Assembly: GCA_028284155.1 (NCBI GenBank)
Contig: JANQSF010000134.1
Span: 248,001 to 312,000, forward strand
Direction: 5' to 3'
From: Phycisphaeraceae bacterium
Lineage (GTDB): Bacteria; Planctomycetota; Phycisphaerae; Phycisphaerales; Phycisphaeraceae
DNA length: 64,000 bases
Under the pieces are notes generated by a model. That model was not told the DNA's origin. It made no database searches and saw nothing but the letters and a program-made list of their open reading frames with translations. Position numbers and translations under genes: made by a program. Shown here one piece after another: positions 27,491 to 35,239 of the stretch (positions are counted from its first letter, which is position 1; the number at the start of each line of letters is the position of its first letter).

Positions 27491-27767
27491 AGGCGATGCC
27501 CTGCCGGGCGGGCCGGCTCACCCCCGGGGGCGCCGCAGCGGGTTGGCGCTGCGCCTTGCGGACGACATGAGTTGGGGGACGCTCGCCGCCGCTCCCCCAA
27601 ACCACCGAGGCTCCCCCGCGGAAGGGTGGGCAACGCATTGAGCGCCGCCCGCGCCTTGGACAGGTGCGGCGCAGGGCGTGTCAACGCGGGCGAAACGCCG
27701 TTGCTGCTGGGCGCAAGTTCTGAGCCACTCTGGCGATTGAAGAGGCCCGCCCGGCAGGGCACCGCCT
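27491..27767. repeat. MITE-like element with 24-bp terminal inverted repeats
   Basis: Arms at 27491-27514 and 27744-27767 match as inverted repeats in 23 of 24 positions around TGCCCTGCCGGGCGGGCC. The 229 bases between them are GC-rich and hold only low-complexity open frames on both strands. It fills most of a 436-base gap and could be a non-autonomous mobile element; target-site duplications are not clear. Confidence 0.5.
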
Positions 27768-27796
27768 CGATTGAGCCGCGCGAAGATTAGAATGCC

Positions 27797-27979
27797 CTAT
27801 TTGCTTACTGATCGCAGAACGCGCGCAATATGTCGAGGAAGTCTTCGTTCAAGGATGGACTCCCCTTTGCTCGCCCAAGCATCGACGGTCACCGCCCAGA
27901 CCATCTGGATGCGCTGCTCCATCGACAAATGAAGCAGGTCGGAATCACCCGCTTGCTCACGCAAGGTCGATACACGCAC
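27797..27979 (-). CDS. Small hypothetical protein, 60 residues
   Basis: Short frame starting at a GTG. The product contains S-M-E-Q-R-I-Q-M-V-W-A-V-T-V-D-A-W and ends E-R-R-L-P-R-H-I-A-R-V-L-R. This pattern of an amphipathic helix, a Trp pair and a basic R-L-P-R-H-I-x-R-V end looks protein-like and recalls small planctomycete proteins of unknown function. No clear ribosome site is seen, and the start is uncertain. It lies between the MITE-like repeat and the cupredoxin-like gene, 77 bases after the latter's stop. Confidence 0.4.
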   Translation of the reverse strand: MRVSTLREQAGDSDLLHLSMEQRIQMVWAVTVDAWASKGESILERRLPRHIARVLRSVSK

Positions 27980-28056
27980 GATATCGCGGTTGCTTTGCAC
28001 GGCGCAGTATAGCGCGGGTCGGCTGCCGCTGACGGGTCGGCAGACACAACAACCGT

Positions 28057-28821
28057 CTACTTCTCCGCCTCGCGCTTCTTCGGCCGATACATGAAATCGA
28101 CCTCGGCTGTCTTGCCCGCCTCGACGCGCACCTTGATCGTTTCCTTGTCCGCGGCAAAACGTTTGAACTCGTGCCAGACGCTCAACTCGTACTCGCCTGG
28201 CGGCAGGCCCTTGATCTCGAACGTGCCGGGCTTGCGTGTGATGTCGAAGTAGGGATGCTCCACGACGTGGATGTAGGCGAACATCCAAGGATGAACGTTA
28301 CAAGAGACGCGCATTCCGATCTCAGCTCCATCGAATCGCTTGTCGGTTTTCTGGCCCTTAACAGGCATTGCGAAATTGAACGGCGGGTTCTTGTTGTTTC
28401 TCGGAATACCGAACACGTTGTGCAACGTGGCGTCGCTGTTGACGAATTGCACCTTCTGCCCTTTCTGGATCGCGATCACGTGCGGCGTGTAGACGCACTT
28501 GATCTGGTCGAGCACGACCGGCTCTATAGGCGGCTTGTAGTCACCGGCCTTCACACCTTTCGAGACATACACCAGGACGTTCTGTAACGTGTCGTTGTTG
28601 CCCCAGACCCAGCGTTCCTTGAGGATCGGGACGCGCGGTGCGCCGGGCACACACTGAACACCGTTCGGGTCAACCGGCGGTTGAGCAGGCTTCGGCCCCG
28701 TGTATTTGACCTTGCCGCGGATCGTACCCGTTTGGGTGGGTTTGTCGTCCGCCTGGCAAGGGGTCTTCACGATCCCGCCAACGAGCAACAATCCGGCCAA
28801 CGTCGTTGCTAGAGCTTTCAT
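28057..28821 (-). CDS. Secreted cupredoxin-like / carboxypeptidase-regulatory protein
   Basis: 254 residues with a Sec signal peptide (M-K-A-L-A-T-T-L-A-G-L-L..., cut near C-Q-A-D). The mature protein has a beta-sandwich resembling methylamine-utilisation and plastocyanin-type proteins: G-T-I-R-G-K-V-K-Y-T-G, V-I-A-I-Q-K-G-Q-K-V-Q-F-V-N-S-D, T-L-H-N-V-F-G, then C-N-V-H-P-W-M-F-A-Y-I. The His in H-N-V, the Cys-N-V-His set and the Met are candidate type-1 copper ligands. A carnitine-like C-terminal sandwich (F-E-I-K-G-L-P-P-G-E-Y) follows. ATG 28821 is preceded by GAGG. Likely an exported copper or redox protein. Confidence 0.7.
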   Translation of the reverse strand: MKALATTLAGLLLVGGIVKTPCQADDKPTQTGTIRGKVKYTGPKPAQPPVDPNGVQCVPGAPRVPILKERWVWGNNDTLQNVLVYVSKGVKAGDYKPPIEPVVLDQIKCVYTPHVIAIQKGQKVQFVNSDATLHNVFGIPRNNKNPPFNFAMPVKGQKTDKRFDGAEIGMRVSCNVHPWMFAYIHVVEHPYFDITRKPGTFEIKGLPPGEYELSVWHEFKRFAADKETIKVRVEAGKTAEVDFMYRPKKREAEK

Positions 28822-28891
28822 GGTGAGACCTCGACACATGTTGGATCACGAAGGGCAAGTGCAAACAGTTTACTGGCAAAGGTGAGGGCCT

Positions 28892-29647
28892 TCACTCCAG
28901 TTCGGCCTTGAGTCGACCCAGCCCGCCAAACGCACTGAACCTTTTAGCGCCGTCGGCATTGATCTGCGCAAGCGACTTTGGCTTGCCGTCGCCGCTAACC
29001 GGGAACAGACAATATGCGACGCCTGCGCCCGCGCCGCCGACCCGCGTCGATGGATTGATTCCCAGCGAGTTGGCCAACGCGATTGACCCTTCTCCGAGGT
29101 TGTCCACACTCCCTCGTTCAGCCACGATCGCATACGCGACCTTGTTGTTGGCTAGATTGACTACGGCTGCGACGTCTCCCAATTGCACACCGAACAGGTC
29201 CGTCTTCCCCGGCAATGCGATGTACGGGATTACAGACGCACTCACGTACCGACGAGGGTCTGTCACCTCGAAGCGCTCGTCGGCGAGTGAGGTCTTGGAG
29301 ACGTAAAAACCCGGCGCGGGATCGGTAGGCCCCTGAATAATCGGATTCCCGGAAGACTCGCCGTTGTCCGTCACAAGCCGTCGCCACTGGCCCGGACGAC
29401 CCGCGTCGCGCAGGTTCGCCAAGCCCTTCGCGTCGTCCGGCTTGGGGTGAAACGCCATCGGAGCGCCATCCGCGAGGACGGTCAGCCCGCTCTTGTAAAC
29501 CACCGCCACGCCAGCCGACTCGTTGCCCACTCGCTTGACCCGTTCTCCGCCAACAATCATCTGATTTGGCTCGGTCGCGGCGCAGGCCGTCAGAAAAATC
29601 GTTGCGAACAACACCATTAAGCACTTAAAGACTGCGTCCATCATCAT
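28892..29647 (-). CDS. Lipoprotein with GH75 (chitosanase)-like domain
   Basis: 251 residues. The lipobox L-T-A-C (Cys22) predicts a lipoprotein. The mature part resembles glycoside hydrolase family 75: Y-V-S-A-S-V-I-P-Y-I-A-L-P-G, G-D-V-A-A-V-V-N, V-A-Y-A-I-V-A-E-R-G and G-E-G-S-I-A-L-A. GH75 uses an Asp after the A-I-V-G segment and the Glu of G-E-A-S-I. Here the first position is Glu178 and the second Glu186, so activity is uncertain. Three successive ATGs (29647, 29644, 29641) could start it; the open frame further upstream is unlikely. Neighbours give no pathway. Confidence 0.55.
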   Translation of the reverse strand: MMMDAVFKCLMVLFATIFLTACAATEPNQMIVGGERVKRVGNESAGVAVVYKSGLTVLADGAPMAFHPKPDDAKGLANLRDAGRPGQWRRLVTDNGESSGNPIIQGPTDPAPGFYVSKTSLADERFEVTDPRRYVSASVIPYIALPGKTDLFGVQLGDVAAVVNLANNKVAYAIVAERGSVDNLGEGSIALANSLGINPSTRVGGAGAGVAYCLFPVSGDGKPKSLAQINADGAKRFSAFGGLGRLKAELE

Positions 29648-29740
29648 GATTACCCATTGGTCAATAGTGAATCGAACACGACACAAACGAGGAACTGATC
29701 CAATGCGCGCATGATAGCACTTGCGCACGACCTGACCGTT

Positions 29741-30595
29741 CTACTTCCGGCCCGTCCATCGTTCACCGTTGCGCAGCACGGCATGAGGCTGAGCCAATTC
29801 GACACAGGCTGACTCAAACTCATCCGGCGTCGCCGTGTTAAAAGTGAACATGTCGTAATGACATGGGATCACGACGCCCGCGCCGATATCGTGGGCAAGC
29901 TGGGCCGCTTCGCGCCCCCACAGGTTGCCCGACACGCGGCGCTGCGGCGCTCGGCCGTTGATGGGCAGCAGCGCGACATCGATCTCAAACGGCGACAGCG
30001 CTTCGGCCATGCCTTCGTAACGGACGGTGTCGCCGCTGTGATAGACCGTCCACGGGCCGAGTTTCGCGACGACGCCGATGTGCGTGTACCGCCCTTGTTC
30101 GTCCGTATCCAACGACTCGTGCGCCGCGGGGACAGCGTGCAGTTCAGTGTCGCCGATCGTCGCGGGCGCGGCGACGTCCATCACTTGCAAGCGGTCTTCA
30201 TTGACTCCGAGCCGTTCGGCCGCGAACGCGCGATTCGCCGCAGGCACGACGATGTTGACCCCCGGATTGGCGTCCATCAGCGCGCCGAGTGTTTCTCCGT
30301 CGAGGTGGTCCGTGTGGTTGTGACTGGACGTCACGACATCGACCATGTCCAACCGGCGCGGGTCGATGACCAGTTCCGTCATGCGCACGTGCGGCTTTTC
30401 CGTGTCCGCGTACTTGCGCGTCAGCGAGTCGGAGAGGTACGGGTCGAACAGCAGATGTTTGTCGGCGTGCTGGAGGAGGAACCCGCTTTGGCCGAGCCAC
30501 CAAAGGTGCAGCGCGTTGTCGGCGGAGTCGTCGCGTGCGACCGCGATGTCGGCGAGCAAGGCGTCGTGTTGGAGCACGGGCTTGATCAGTGACAT
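29741..30595 (-). CDS. Metallo-beta-lactamase fold hydrolase, UlaG-like
   Basis: 284 residues. L-W-W-L-G-Q-S-G-F-L-L and the metal motif S-H-N-H-T-D-H-L-D (His92, His94, Asp96, His97) place it with UlaG/L-ascorbate-6-phosphate lactonase-like proteins. Later ligands appear in H-S-G-D-T-V (Asp) and C-H-Y-D-M-F (His). Cytoplasmic, no signal. Its start follows the stop of the MetE-like gene by three bases, so both are cotranscribed; the substrate is unknown, and the context (sugar kinase, SIS protein nearby) suggests small-molecule catabolism. Confidence 0.8.
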   Translation of the reverse strand: MSLIKPVLQHDALLADIAVARDDSADNALHLWWLGQSGFLLQHADKHLLFDPYLSDSLTRKYADTEKPHVRMTELVIDPRRLDMVDVVTSSHNHTDHLDGETLGALMDANPGVNIVVPAANRAFAAERLGVNEDRLQVMDVAAPATIGDTELHAVPAAHESLDTDEQGRYTHIGVVAKLGPWTVYHSGDTVRYEGMAEALSPFEIDVALLPINGRAPQRRVSGNLWGREAAQLAHDIGAGVVIPCHYDMFTFNTATPDEFESACVELAQPHAVLRNGERWTGRK

Positions 30596-30598
30596 ACC

Positions 30599-31669
30599 TC
30601 AGGCCACTCCCAATTCGCGGCGAACGCGCCGCACGCCCTCGACCATGTTGGCCAGCTTCTTCCGCGCCGCCCAGCGCGCCGTCTGACTGAGGCCGCAGTC
30701 GGGCGCGAACGACAATCGCTCAGCCGGCGCGTGTTCGAGGCAGGCCCGCACGCGATCGGCCACGTCGTCGGCCGACTCGACGTAGTAGCTCTTGACGTCG
30801 ATGATGCCCACCGCCACGTCGCGCTGCTCGGCGATCACGCCGATGATGTCCAACTCGGAGTACTCGCGTGATGCCATTTCGACGTGCAGTTCGTCGACGG
30901 TCATGTCAAGGAAGGCTGGAAACATCGGCGCGTAGCGACGCAGGCCGACGGCGTGGCCCTTGAAGTTGCCGAAACACAGGTGTGTCGACAGATGTGTCTT
31001 ACCGACAATCGGCTCGACCGTGCGGTTGAACATCTCGACAAACTTCGCGGGGTTGGCCGCACTCCGATGTGCGTAGCAACTCATTGACGGCTCATCAACG
31101 GTCAATTCGCGACAACCGGCCTCGACCAACGCGACCAGTTCGCGTTGAACGATGGGCAACAAGGCCTCGGCCACCGCGTCGCGGTCGGGGTAGTCGCTGT
31201 TCGGGGTAAGCCGACCACTAAGCGTGTATGGCCCGGGCACGGACGCCTTGAGCACAGGCCGCTTGTCAGCCGGCACATTCGCGAGCAGGTCGTCGGCGAG
31301 TCGTTGCAGACGTTCAAACTCCTCCACCGCGCCCAGGCCGTCGGGGGCGCGCAGCTCGCCGACGATCTTGTGCTTGCCGCGCTGGTCGTGCGCCGGCGGG
31401 CCGAACACGCGCGGCGAGGCGCTCTCCATCTCCAACCCGTCGAGGTAGCCGTAGAACGACAGGTTGAAGTCAAAGCGCGTCTGCTCGCCGTCGGTCACCA
31501 CGTCAAGCCCGGCCGCGAACTGGTCGTGCAGCGCGGCCGTGACCGCGTCGTCCTGCATCTCGGCGATCTCATCCCGCCCGAATGCGTCGAGGTGTTGCGA
31601 GGCGTGTTCGAGCCAGCCGGGGAACGGGTAGCTGCCGATGACGGTGGTGCGCAGGGGGATGGGTTTCAT
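30599..31669 (-). CDS. Cobalamin-independent methionine synthase-like protein (MetE C-terminal fold)
   Basis: 356 residues, the length of the stand-alone C-terminal MetE barrel. Zinc ligands are visible: His230 and Cys232 (T-H-L-C-F-G-N-F), Glu264 (H-V-E-M) and Cys325 (P-D-C-G-L). V-D-E-P-S-M-S-C and T-V-I-G-S-Y-P-F-P are typical. Such short MetE homologs use methyl donors other than folylpolyglutamate or act on other thiols, so the exact reaction is open. ATG 31669 is chosen because the upstream frame translates the 31767-31857 inverted repeat. It is cotranscribed with the MBL hydrolase. Confidence 0.8.
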   Translation of the reverse strand: MKPIPLRTTVIGSYPFPGWLEHASQHLDAFGRDEIAEMQDDAVTAALHDQFAAGLDVVTDGEQTRFDFNLSFYGYLDGLEMESASPRVFGPPAHDQRGKHKIVGELRAPDGLGAVEEFERLQRLADDLLANVPADKRPVLKASVPGPYTLSGRLTPNSDYPDRDAVAEALLPIVQRELVALVEAGCRELTVDEPSMSCYAHRSAANPAKFVEMFNRTVEPIVGKTHLSTHLCFGNFKGHAVGLRRYAPMFPAFLDMTVDELHVEMASREYSELDIIGVIAEQRDVAVGIIDVKSYYVESADDVADRVRACLEHAPAERLSFAPDCGLSQTARWAARKKLANMVEGVRRVRRELGVA

Positions 31670-31766
31670 GTCGCTGCTCTTGTGTGTCTGCGGGTCGTCG
31701 GCATTGGTAGGTGCCTGCGACAAAGGCTTTGCGTGCCACAGGTCGCGGTGCGGTCCACCACTACAA

Positions 31767-31857
31767 GGTGTCACACTTTGGCTTTGCAAAGTGTGCCGTC
31801 GCGCAAACGTTGCCGCATGTCGAAAACGCACACTTTGCAAAGCCAAAGTGTGGCACC
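31767..31857. repeat. 29-bp inverted repeat, each arm itself a hairpin
   Basis: Arms 31767-31795 and 31829-31857 match in 28 of 29 positions. Inside each arm CACACTTTG and CAAAGTGTG are complementary, so either two small hairpins or one long stem can form. It lies between two minus-strand genes, downstream of the SIS gene. Confidence 0.85.
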
Positions 31858-31864
31858 CTACTTC

Positions 31865-32653
31865 CTATGCGTCGTCGCGACCGAGGCCTTCGTACAACTT
31901 CGCCAACCGCCGCGCGTGTTCGTCGTAGGCCGACTCGAACAGTTCGACCGCACGGTCCGCACCGACGACGCAGCCGGCGCTGAGCACCTTCGGCGGCCGA
32001 CCCGCTTGCGTCAGCCGATGCGCGACCTCGGCTTTGATGGCGTTTACCAGCAGGCAGCCGCCGACGGTCGAGCCGGGCGACACGGGCGTGTCCAGACCGT
32101 CGATCGACACCATCGCGTCGCCGGGCGGCGCGCCGGTGTCGAGCACTAGGTCGGCGAAGTCGGTCAGCTTCTTGCCGTCGTCGCGCTTCGACGTGCTCGC
32201 GTCGCTGTGCGCATGGCTCACGATCGCGACGACCTTCATGTCGGCCGCTTGCAAGCGCTCAGCCATCTCGATCGGCACGACGTTGCAGCCGCTGGACGAG
32301 ATGACCAGCCCAGCGTCGGCCGTCGACAGGTCGAAGTTGCGGAGGATGCGCGCCGCCAGGCCGGGCACGTTTTCAAGGAACATGGCCTGCCGCTGGCCGT
32401 TCGACCCGACGACCGGGTTGTGGAAGGTCAACGATAATTCGACGATTGGGTTGAACCCGGGGAACGACCCGTACCGCGGCCACATCTCCTCGACCATGAT
32501 GCGCGAGTGACCCGAACCGAACACGTGGACCATCCGGTCGGCCAGGATGGCGTCGGCGAACCAGTCGGCCGCCTGCGCGACGGCGTCGCGCTGCGCGGCG
32601 ACAGCGTCGAGGATCGTGCGGCATTTGTCGAGGTATTGGTCGGCGGGGGTCAT
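31865..32653 (-). CDS. SIS-domain protein, UPF0309-like sugar isomerase/phosphosugar binding
   Basis: 262 residues. The SIS fold is shown by V-H-V-F-G-S-G-H-S-R (phosphate-binding Gly-Ser), G-L-V-I-S-S-S-G-C-N-V-V-P-I-E-M-A and V-V-A-I-V-S-H. The H-S-R-I-M-V-E-E-M and P-R-Y-G-S-F-P-G segments fit the UPF0309/YfeU-like group. It likely binds or isomerises an amino-sugar phosphate. ATG 32653 is chosen over the longer frame (M-T-P-A-D-Q-Y). It follows the ROK kinase gene in the same direction by 45 bases, a plausible sugar-use pair. Confidence 0.8.
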   Translation of the reverse strand: MTPADQYLDKCRTILDAVAAQRDAVAQAADWFADAILADRMVHVFGSGHSRIMVEEMWPRYGSFPGFNPIVELSLTFHNPVVGSNGQRQAMFLENVPGLAARILRNFDLSTADAGLVISSSGCNVVPIEMAERLQAADMKVVAIVSHAHSDASTSKRDDGKKLTDFADLVLDTGAPPGDAMVSIDGLDTPVSPGSTVGGCLLVNAIKAEVAHRLTQAGRPPKVLSAGCVVGADRAVELFESAYDEHARRLAKLYEGLGRDDA

Positions 32654-32698
32654 TGGCGGGCAACGATAGCACAACACACGCGACCCAGCCGAGAGCGG

Positions 32699-33607
32699 TC
32701 AGTGCGAGCCTGCCGCAAACCCCAGCGCGTGCTTCGCCGCGCCGATCGCGCCCGCGAACTCGCCGGCCGTCGCCTTGACGATGGGCACGCTTGGGCCGAA
32801 CGGCCGCCACTCAATCTCGTCCATGCGTTGGTTGAGCGGTTCGAACAGCGCATCGTCGGCCTGCGTGATGCCACCGGCCAAGACCACGACCTGCGGGTCG
32901 ACGGCGTTGATCAGCGAGGCGATGCCGGCCGCGAGCACGTCGATCGACTTGAGCCAGATGCGCGCCGCTTCCTTGTCGCCCGCGCGGTAGGCGTCGATCA
33001 GTTCGTGCGTCGAAGCGAACTGGCCGTTGCTCCGCTCCTTGATCGTGTAGTTGCCGATGGCGTGCTCGAGCGCTCCGGGGCAGTTGGTGATGCTCTTGGG
33101 ACCGTCGGGGTCGAGGCTGATGTGGCCGAGGTGACCCGCCCGGCCGGTGTGGCCTTGCAAGAGTCGCCCGCCGGACAGGATCGCGCCGCCGACGCCCGTG
33201 CCGAGCGTGAGCATGACGACGTCGTCGCATCCTTTGGCCGCGCCGAGCCAGACCTCGCCGAGCATCGCCGCGTGCGCGTCGTTGATGACGGGCACGCGTG
33301 TGTCGCGCCCGAACACAGGCGCCCACTCGAGTCCGACCAGCCGTTCCATGCGGCCGACCATCCATGTGATGCATCGGCCGTCAGGCGCGGCGATACCCGG
33401 GCCCGCAACGCCGATGTGGTCGGCCGGCGCGTCACGATTGGCCTGCAAGCCTTCGGCAATGCCGCGCACACCGGCTTGCCACGTCGCGTCGTCGCCTTCG
33501 TCGTCGTCCGTGCGGCGCATGACCTTTTCGAGGATGTCGCCGTCGGGCGTGACAGCGACCGCCTTGATGCGTGTGCCGCCGAGGTCGATGCCGATCGCGT
33601 ACGTCAT
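32699..33607 (-). CDS. ROK-family sugar kinase
   Basis: 302 residues with I-G-I-D-L-G-G-T-R-I-K (ATP loop), N-D-A-H-A-A-M-L-G-E (catalytic Asp region), L-T-L-G-T-G-V-G-G-A-I and G-H-T-G-R-A-G-H-L-G-H-I. The ROK zinc motif C-x-C-G-x2-G-C is reduced to N-C-P-G-A-L-E-H, so zinc binding is probably lost. The substrate is likely glucose or an N-acetylated amino sugar. It lies just before the SIS protein on the same strand, and the two together could phosphorylate and convert a sugar. Confidence 0.88.
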   Translation of the reverse strand: MTYAIGIDLGGTRIKAVAVTPDGDILEKVMRRTDDDEGDDATWQAGVRGIAEGLQANRDAPADHIGVAGPGIAAPDGRCITWMVGRMERLVGLEWAPVFGRDTRVPVINDAHAAMLGEVWLGAAKGCDDVVMLTLGTGVGGAILSGGRLLQGHTGRAGHLGHISLDPDGPKSITNCPGALEHAIGNYTIKERSNGQFASTHELIDAYRAGDKEAARIWLKSIDVLAAGIASLINAVDPQVVVLAGGITQADDALFEPLNQRMDEIEWRPFGPSVPIVKATAGEFAGAIGAAKHALGFAAGSH

Positions 33608-33655
33608 GATTCAGTCGCCCGCGTGGTGTGGGTCGGGCGATGATACAACACGGGC

Positions 33656-34417
33656 CTAGCGTTGGTGCTCCGGGCTATGGAACCCCGCTTTGCAACCCGC
33701 TTCCCACGCGTCCGGCAGATTGCCGTGCGCGGGCACGCCACCGGCGTCCTTCAGCATGCGTGCCAGATGCAGACAGTTCCAAACCAGGAACGTCGTGTTG
33801 CGATTCGTGAAGTCGTTCTCAGGACCGCCTGAGCCGGGGTCCATGTACGACGGGCCGGGGCCGGCCTCGCCCATCCAACCCGCGTCGGCCTGCGGCGGGA
33901 CGGTGTAGCCGATATGCGACAGGCTGAACAGGATGTTCATTGCGCAGTGTTTCACGCCGTCTTCGTTGCCCGTAATCAGACACGCTCCGACCTTGCCGTA
34001 GTCGCGGTACTGGCCTTTGTCGTTGAACTGATGCGTGTAGCCGTACATCCGTTCGAGCGTTCGGCTGCACACCGAACTCTTCTCGCCCAGCCAAACAGAC
34101 GTGCCAATGATGAGGATGTCGCATGCGTCGATCTCGGCCTGGATCTTCGGCCAATCGTCGCGCTCCCATTCGTCGGTTTGCGACATGTCCAGCCCAAGCC
34201 CGGCAGGAACCTCGTAATCGACCGGGCGAATCAGTTTCGTCTGCTTCACGCCGACCGACTCGAATATGCCCTGGGCGACACGGATAAGGCCTTCGGTATG
34301 CGACATGATCGGATTTCGGCTGAGTGTGCAGTTGAGAAACAGCACGCTCAGATCGTCATACTTCGCTGGGGGACAGGAACAGAGTTGTTCATTGATCGAC
34401 TTCGTCTGCGTGGACAT
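33656..34417 (-). CDS. Flavodoxin-fold NAD(P)H/FMN reductase
   Basis: 253 residues. The flavodoxin-like fold is indicated by L-S-V-L-F-L-N-C-T-L-S-R (beta strand then phosphate loop), C-D-I-L-I-I-G-T-S-V-W-L-G-E-K-S-S and G-K-V-G-A-C-L-I-T-G-N-E-D-G-V-K-H, the FMN-contact segments of NADPH-dependent FMN reductases. Cytoplasmic, with no signal. A short Cys-containing N-terminal extension (residues 1-20) is unusual. Substrate unknown; it is isolated on the minus strand. Confidence 0.8.
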   Translation of the reverse strand: MSTQTKSINEQLCSCPPAKYDDLSVLFLNCTLSRNPIMSHTEGLIRVAQGIFESVGVKQTKLIRPVDYEVPAGLGLDMSQTDEWERDDWPKIQAEIDACDILIIGTSVWLGEKSSVCSRTLERMYGYTHQFNDKGQYRDYGKVGACLITGNEDGVKHCAMNILFSLSHIGYTVPPQADAGWMGEAGPGPSYMDPGSGGPENDFTNRNTTFLVWNCLHLARMLKDAGGVPAHGNLPDAWEAGCKAGFHSPEHQR

Positions 34418-34507
34418 AGTCTGCCTTTCGAGATGGGCCTGGAACGCGACCAGTATTCGATGCAGCGTAACTCAATACGTCACACCTTGACGACGTGGCA
34501 ATGAATA

Positions 34508-34536
34508 GCCCGGCTCAGCGCGATGCTGAACCGGGC
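34508..34536. terminator. GCCCGGCTCAGC hairpin downstream of the small LEPR-XLL gene
   Basis: A 12-bp stem with one mismatch and a five-base loop lies 46 bases after the stop of the minus-strand gene at 34582 and upstream of the reductase. It is a plausible intergenic terminator on the minus strand, although no T-tract follows. Confidence 0.45.
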
Positions 34537-34581
34537 GTTCACGATCCCTCCCCTGTCCCGTTTCCCAGAGACCACAGGTGT

Positions 34582-35022
34582 TTAACCGACCAGGATCGCG
34601 ATGATCGACAGGTCTTGACCATCCGGTTCGCCGACATCGTGGACGTCGTGGTGGTTGTGTGCAGCGAGGCCGAACTGCTTCAGGTTGTTGCCGCTTTCGG
34701 TCTCAACGACCGCGTCAAAGAAGAACGGATCGTCCTGAATCTGCGTTCTGACCCTGACGCCACTGGCGGTGTTGTGTTGCGCGTCGCCGCCGGCTGACGC
34801 ACGGACGGGCAGGATGTCCGGCAAGAGCACGCCGCCGAGTTGGTTCGGCTCGTTGCCGGCCAAGTCTTCGAAGGTTTGGACGACCACGGGCCGATTCTCG
34901 ATAGCGCTGTCGGTCGCGCCGCCGTCGTCGACCATGGTCGAACTCATCAGCATGCGATTTTCCAAGGCGTCGAAGAAGCGGGTGTTCGTGTCGGCGAAGT
35001 TGTGGTTCGGCTTGCGGGTCAT
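34582..35022 (-). CDS. Small LEPR-XLL-like protein
   Basis: 146 residues. R-F-F-D-A-L-E-N-R-M-L-M-S-S at 16-29 is a variant LEPR-XLL motif, but the protein is only 146 residues whereas such proteins normally exceed several hundred. The rest is acidic and low-complexity with a His-rich stretch (A-A-H-N-H-H-D-V-H-D-V) near 124, and no domain is recognised. ATG 35022 has AAAGG 8 bases upstream. It may be a truncated relic of a larger surface protein or a genuinely small exported protein. The C-terminus ends in hydrophobic I-I-A-I-L-V-G. Confidence 0.65.
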   Translation of the reverse strand: MTRKPNHNFADTNTRFFDALENRMLMSSTMVDDGGATDSAIENRPVVVQTFEDLAGNEPNQLGGVLLPDILPVRASAGGDAQHNTASGVRVRTQIQDDPFFFDAVVETESGNNLKQFGLAAHNHHDVHDVGEPDGQDLSIIAILVG

Positions 35023-35239
35023 CGGTCGGCCTTTCGTGAGTGGGCGACGCGTGTCGTCGCTTCGCCCCTCTAATGTGCACACGGCGTGCCAAAGCGAACA
35101 AACCCCGTTCTGGGCCGCCAAGGGGGATTCCCCTTCAGGCCAATGGGGAGTATTGCCCAATGCGGGGTGAAATCATGGGGAATTGCCCGGAAGCAAAGAC
35201 CGGCGGTCACGCGTCTCCGGTCGACCGCTACGATCGTCC

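Noticed and set aside
27433-27790. Open frames of about 100 codons on both strands in the MITE-like element
   Set aside because: Both lie across terminal inverted repeats and read as low-complexity Pro/Arg/Gly sequence.
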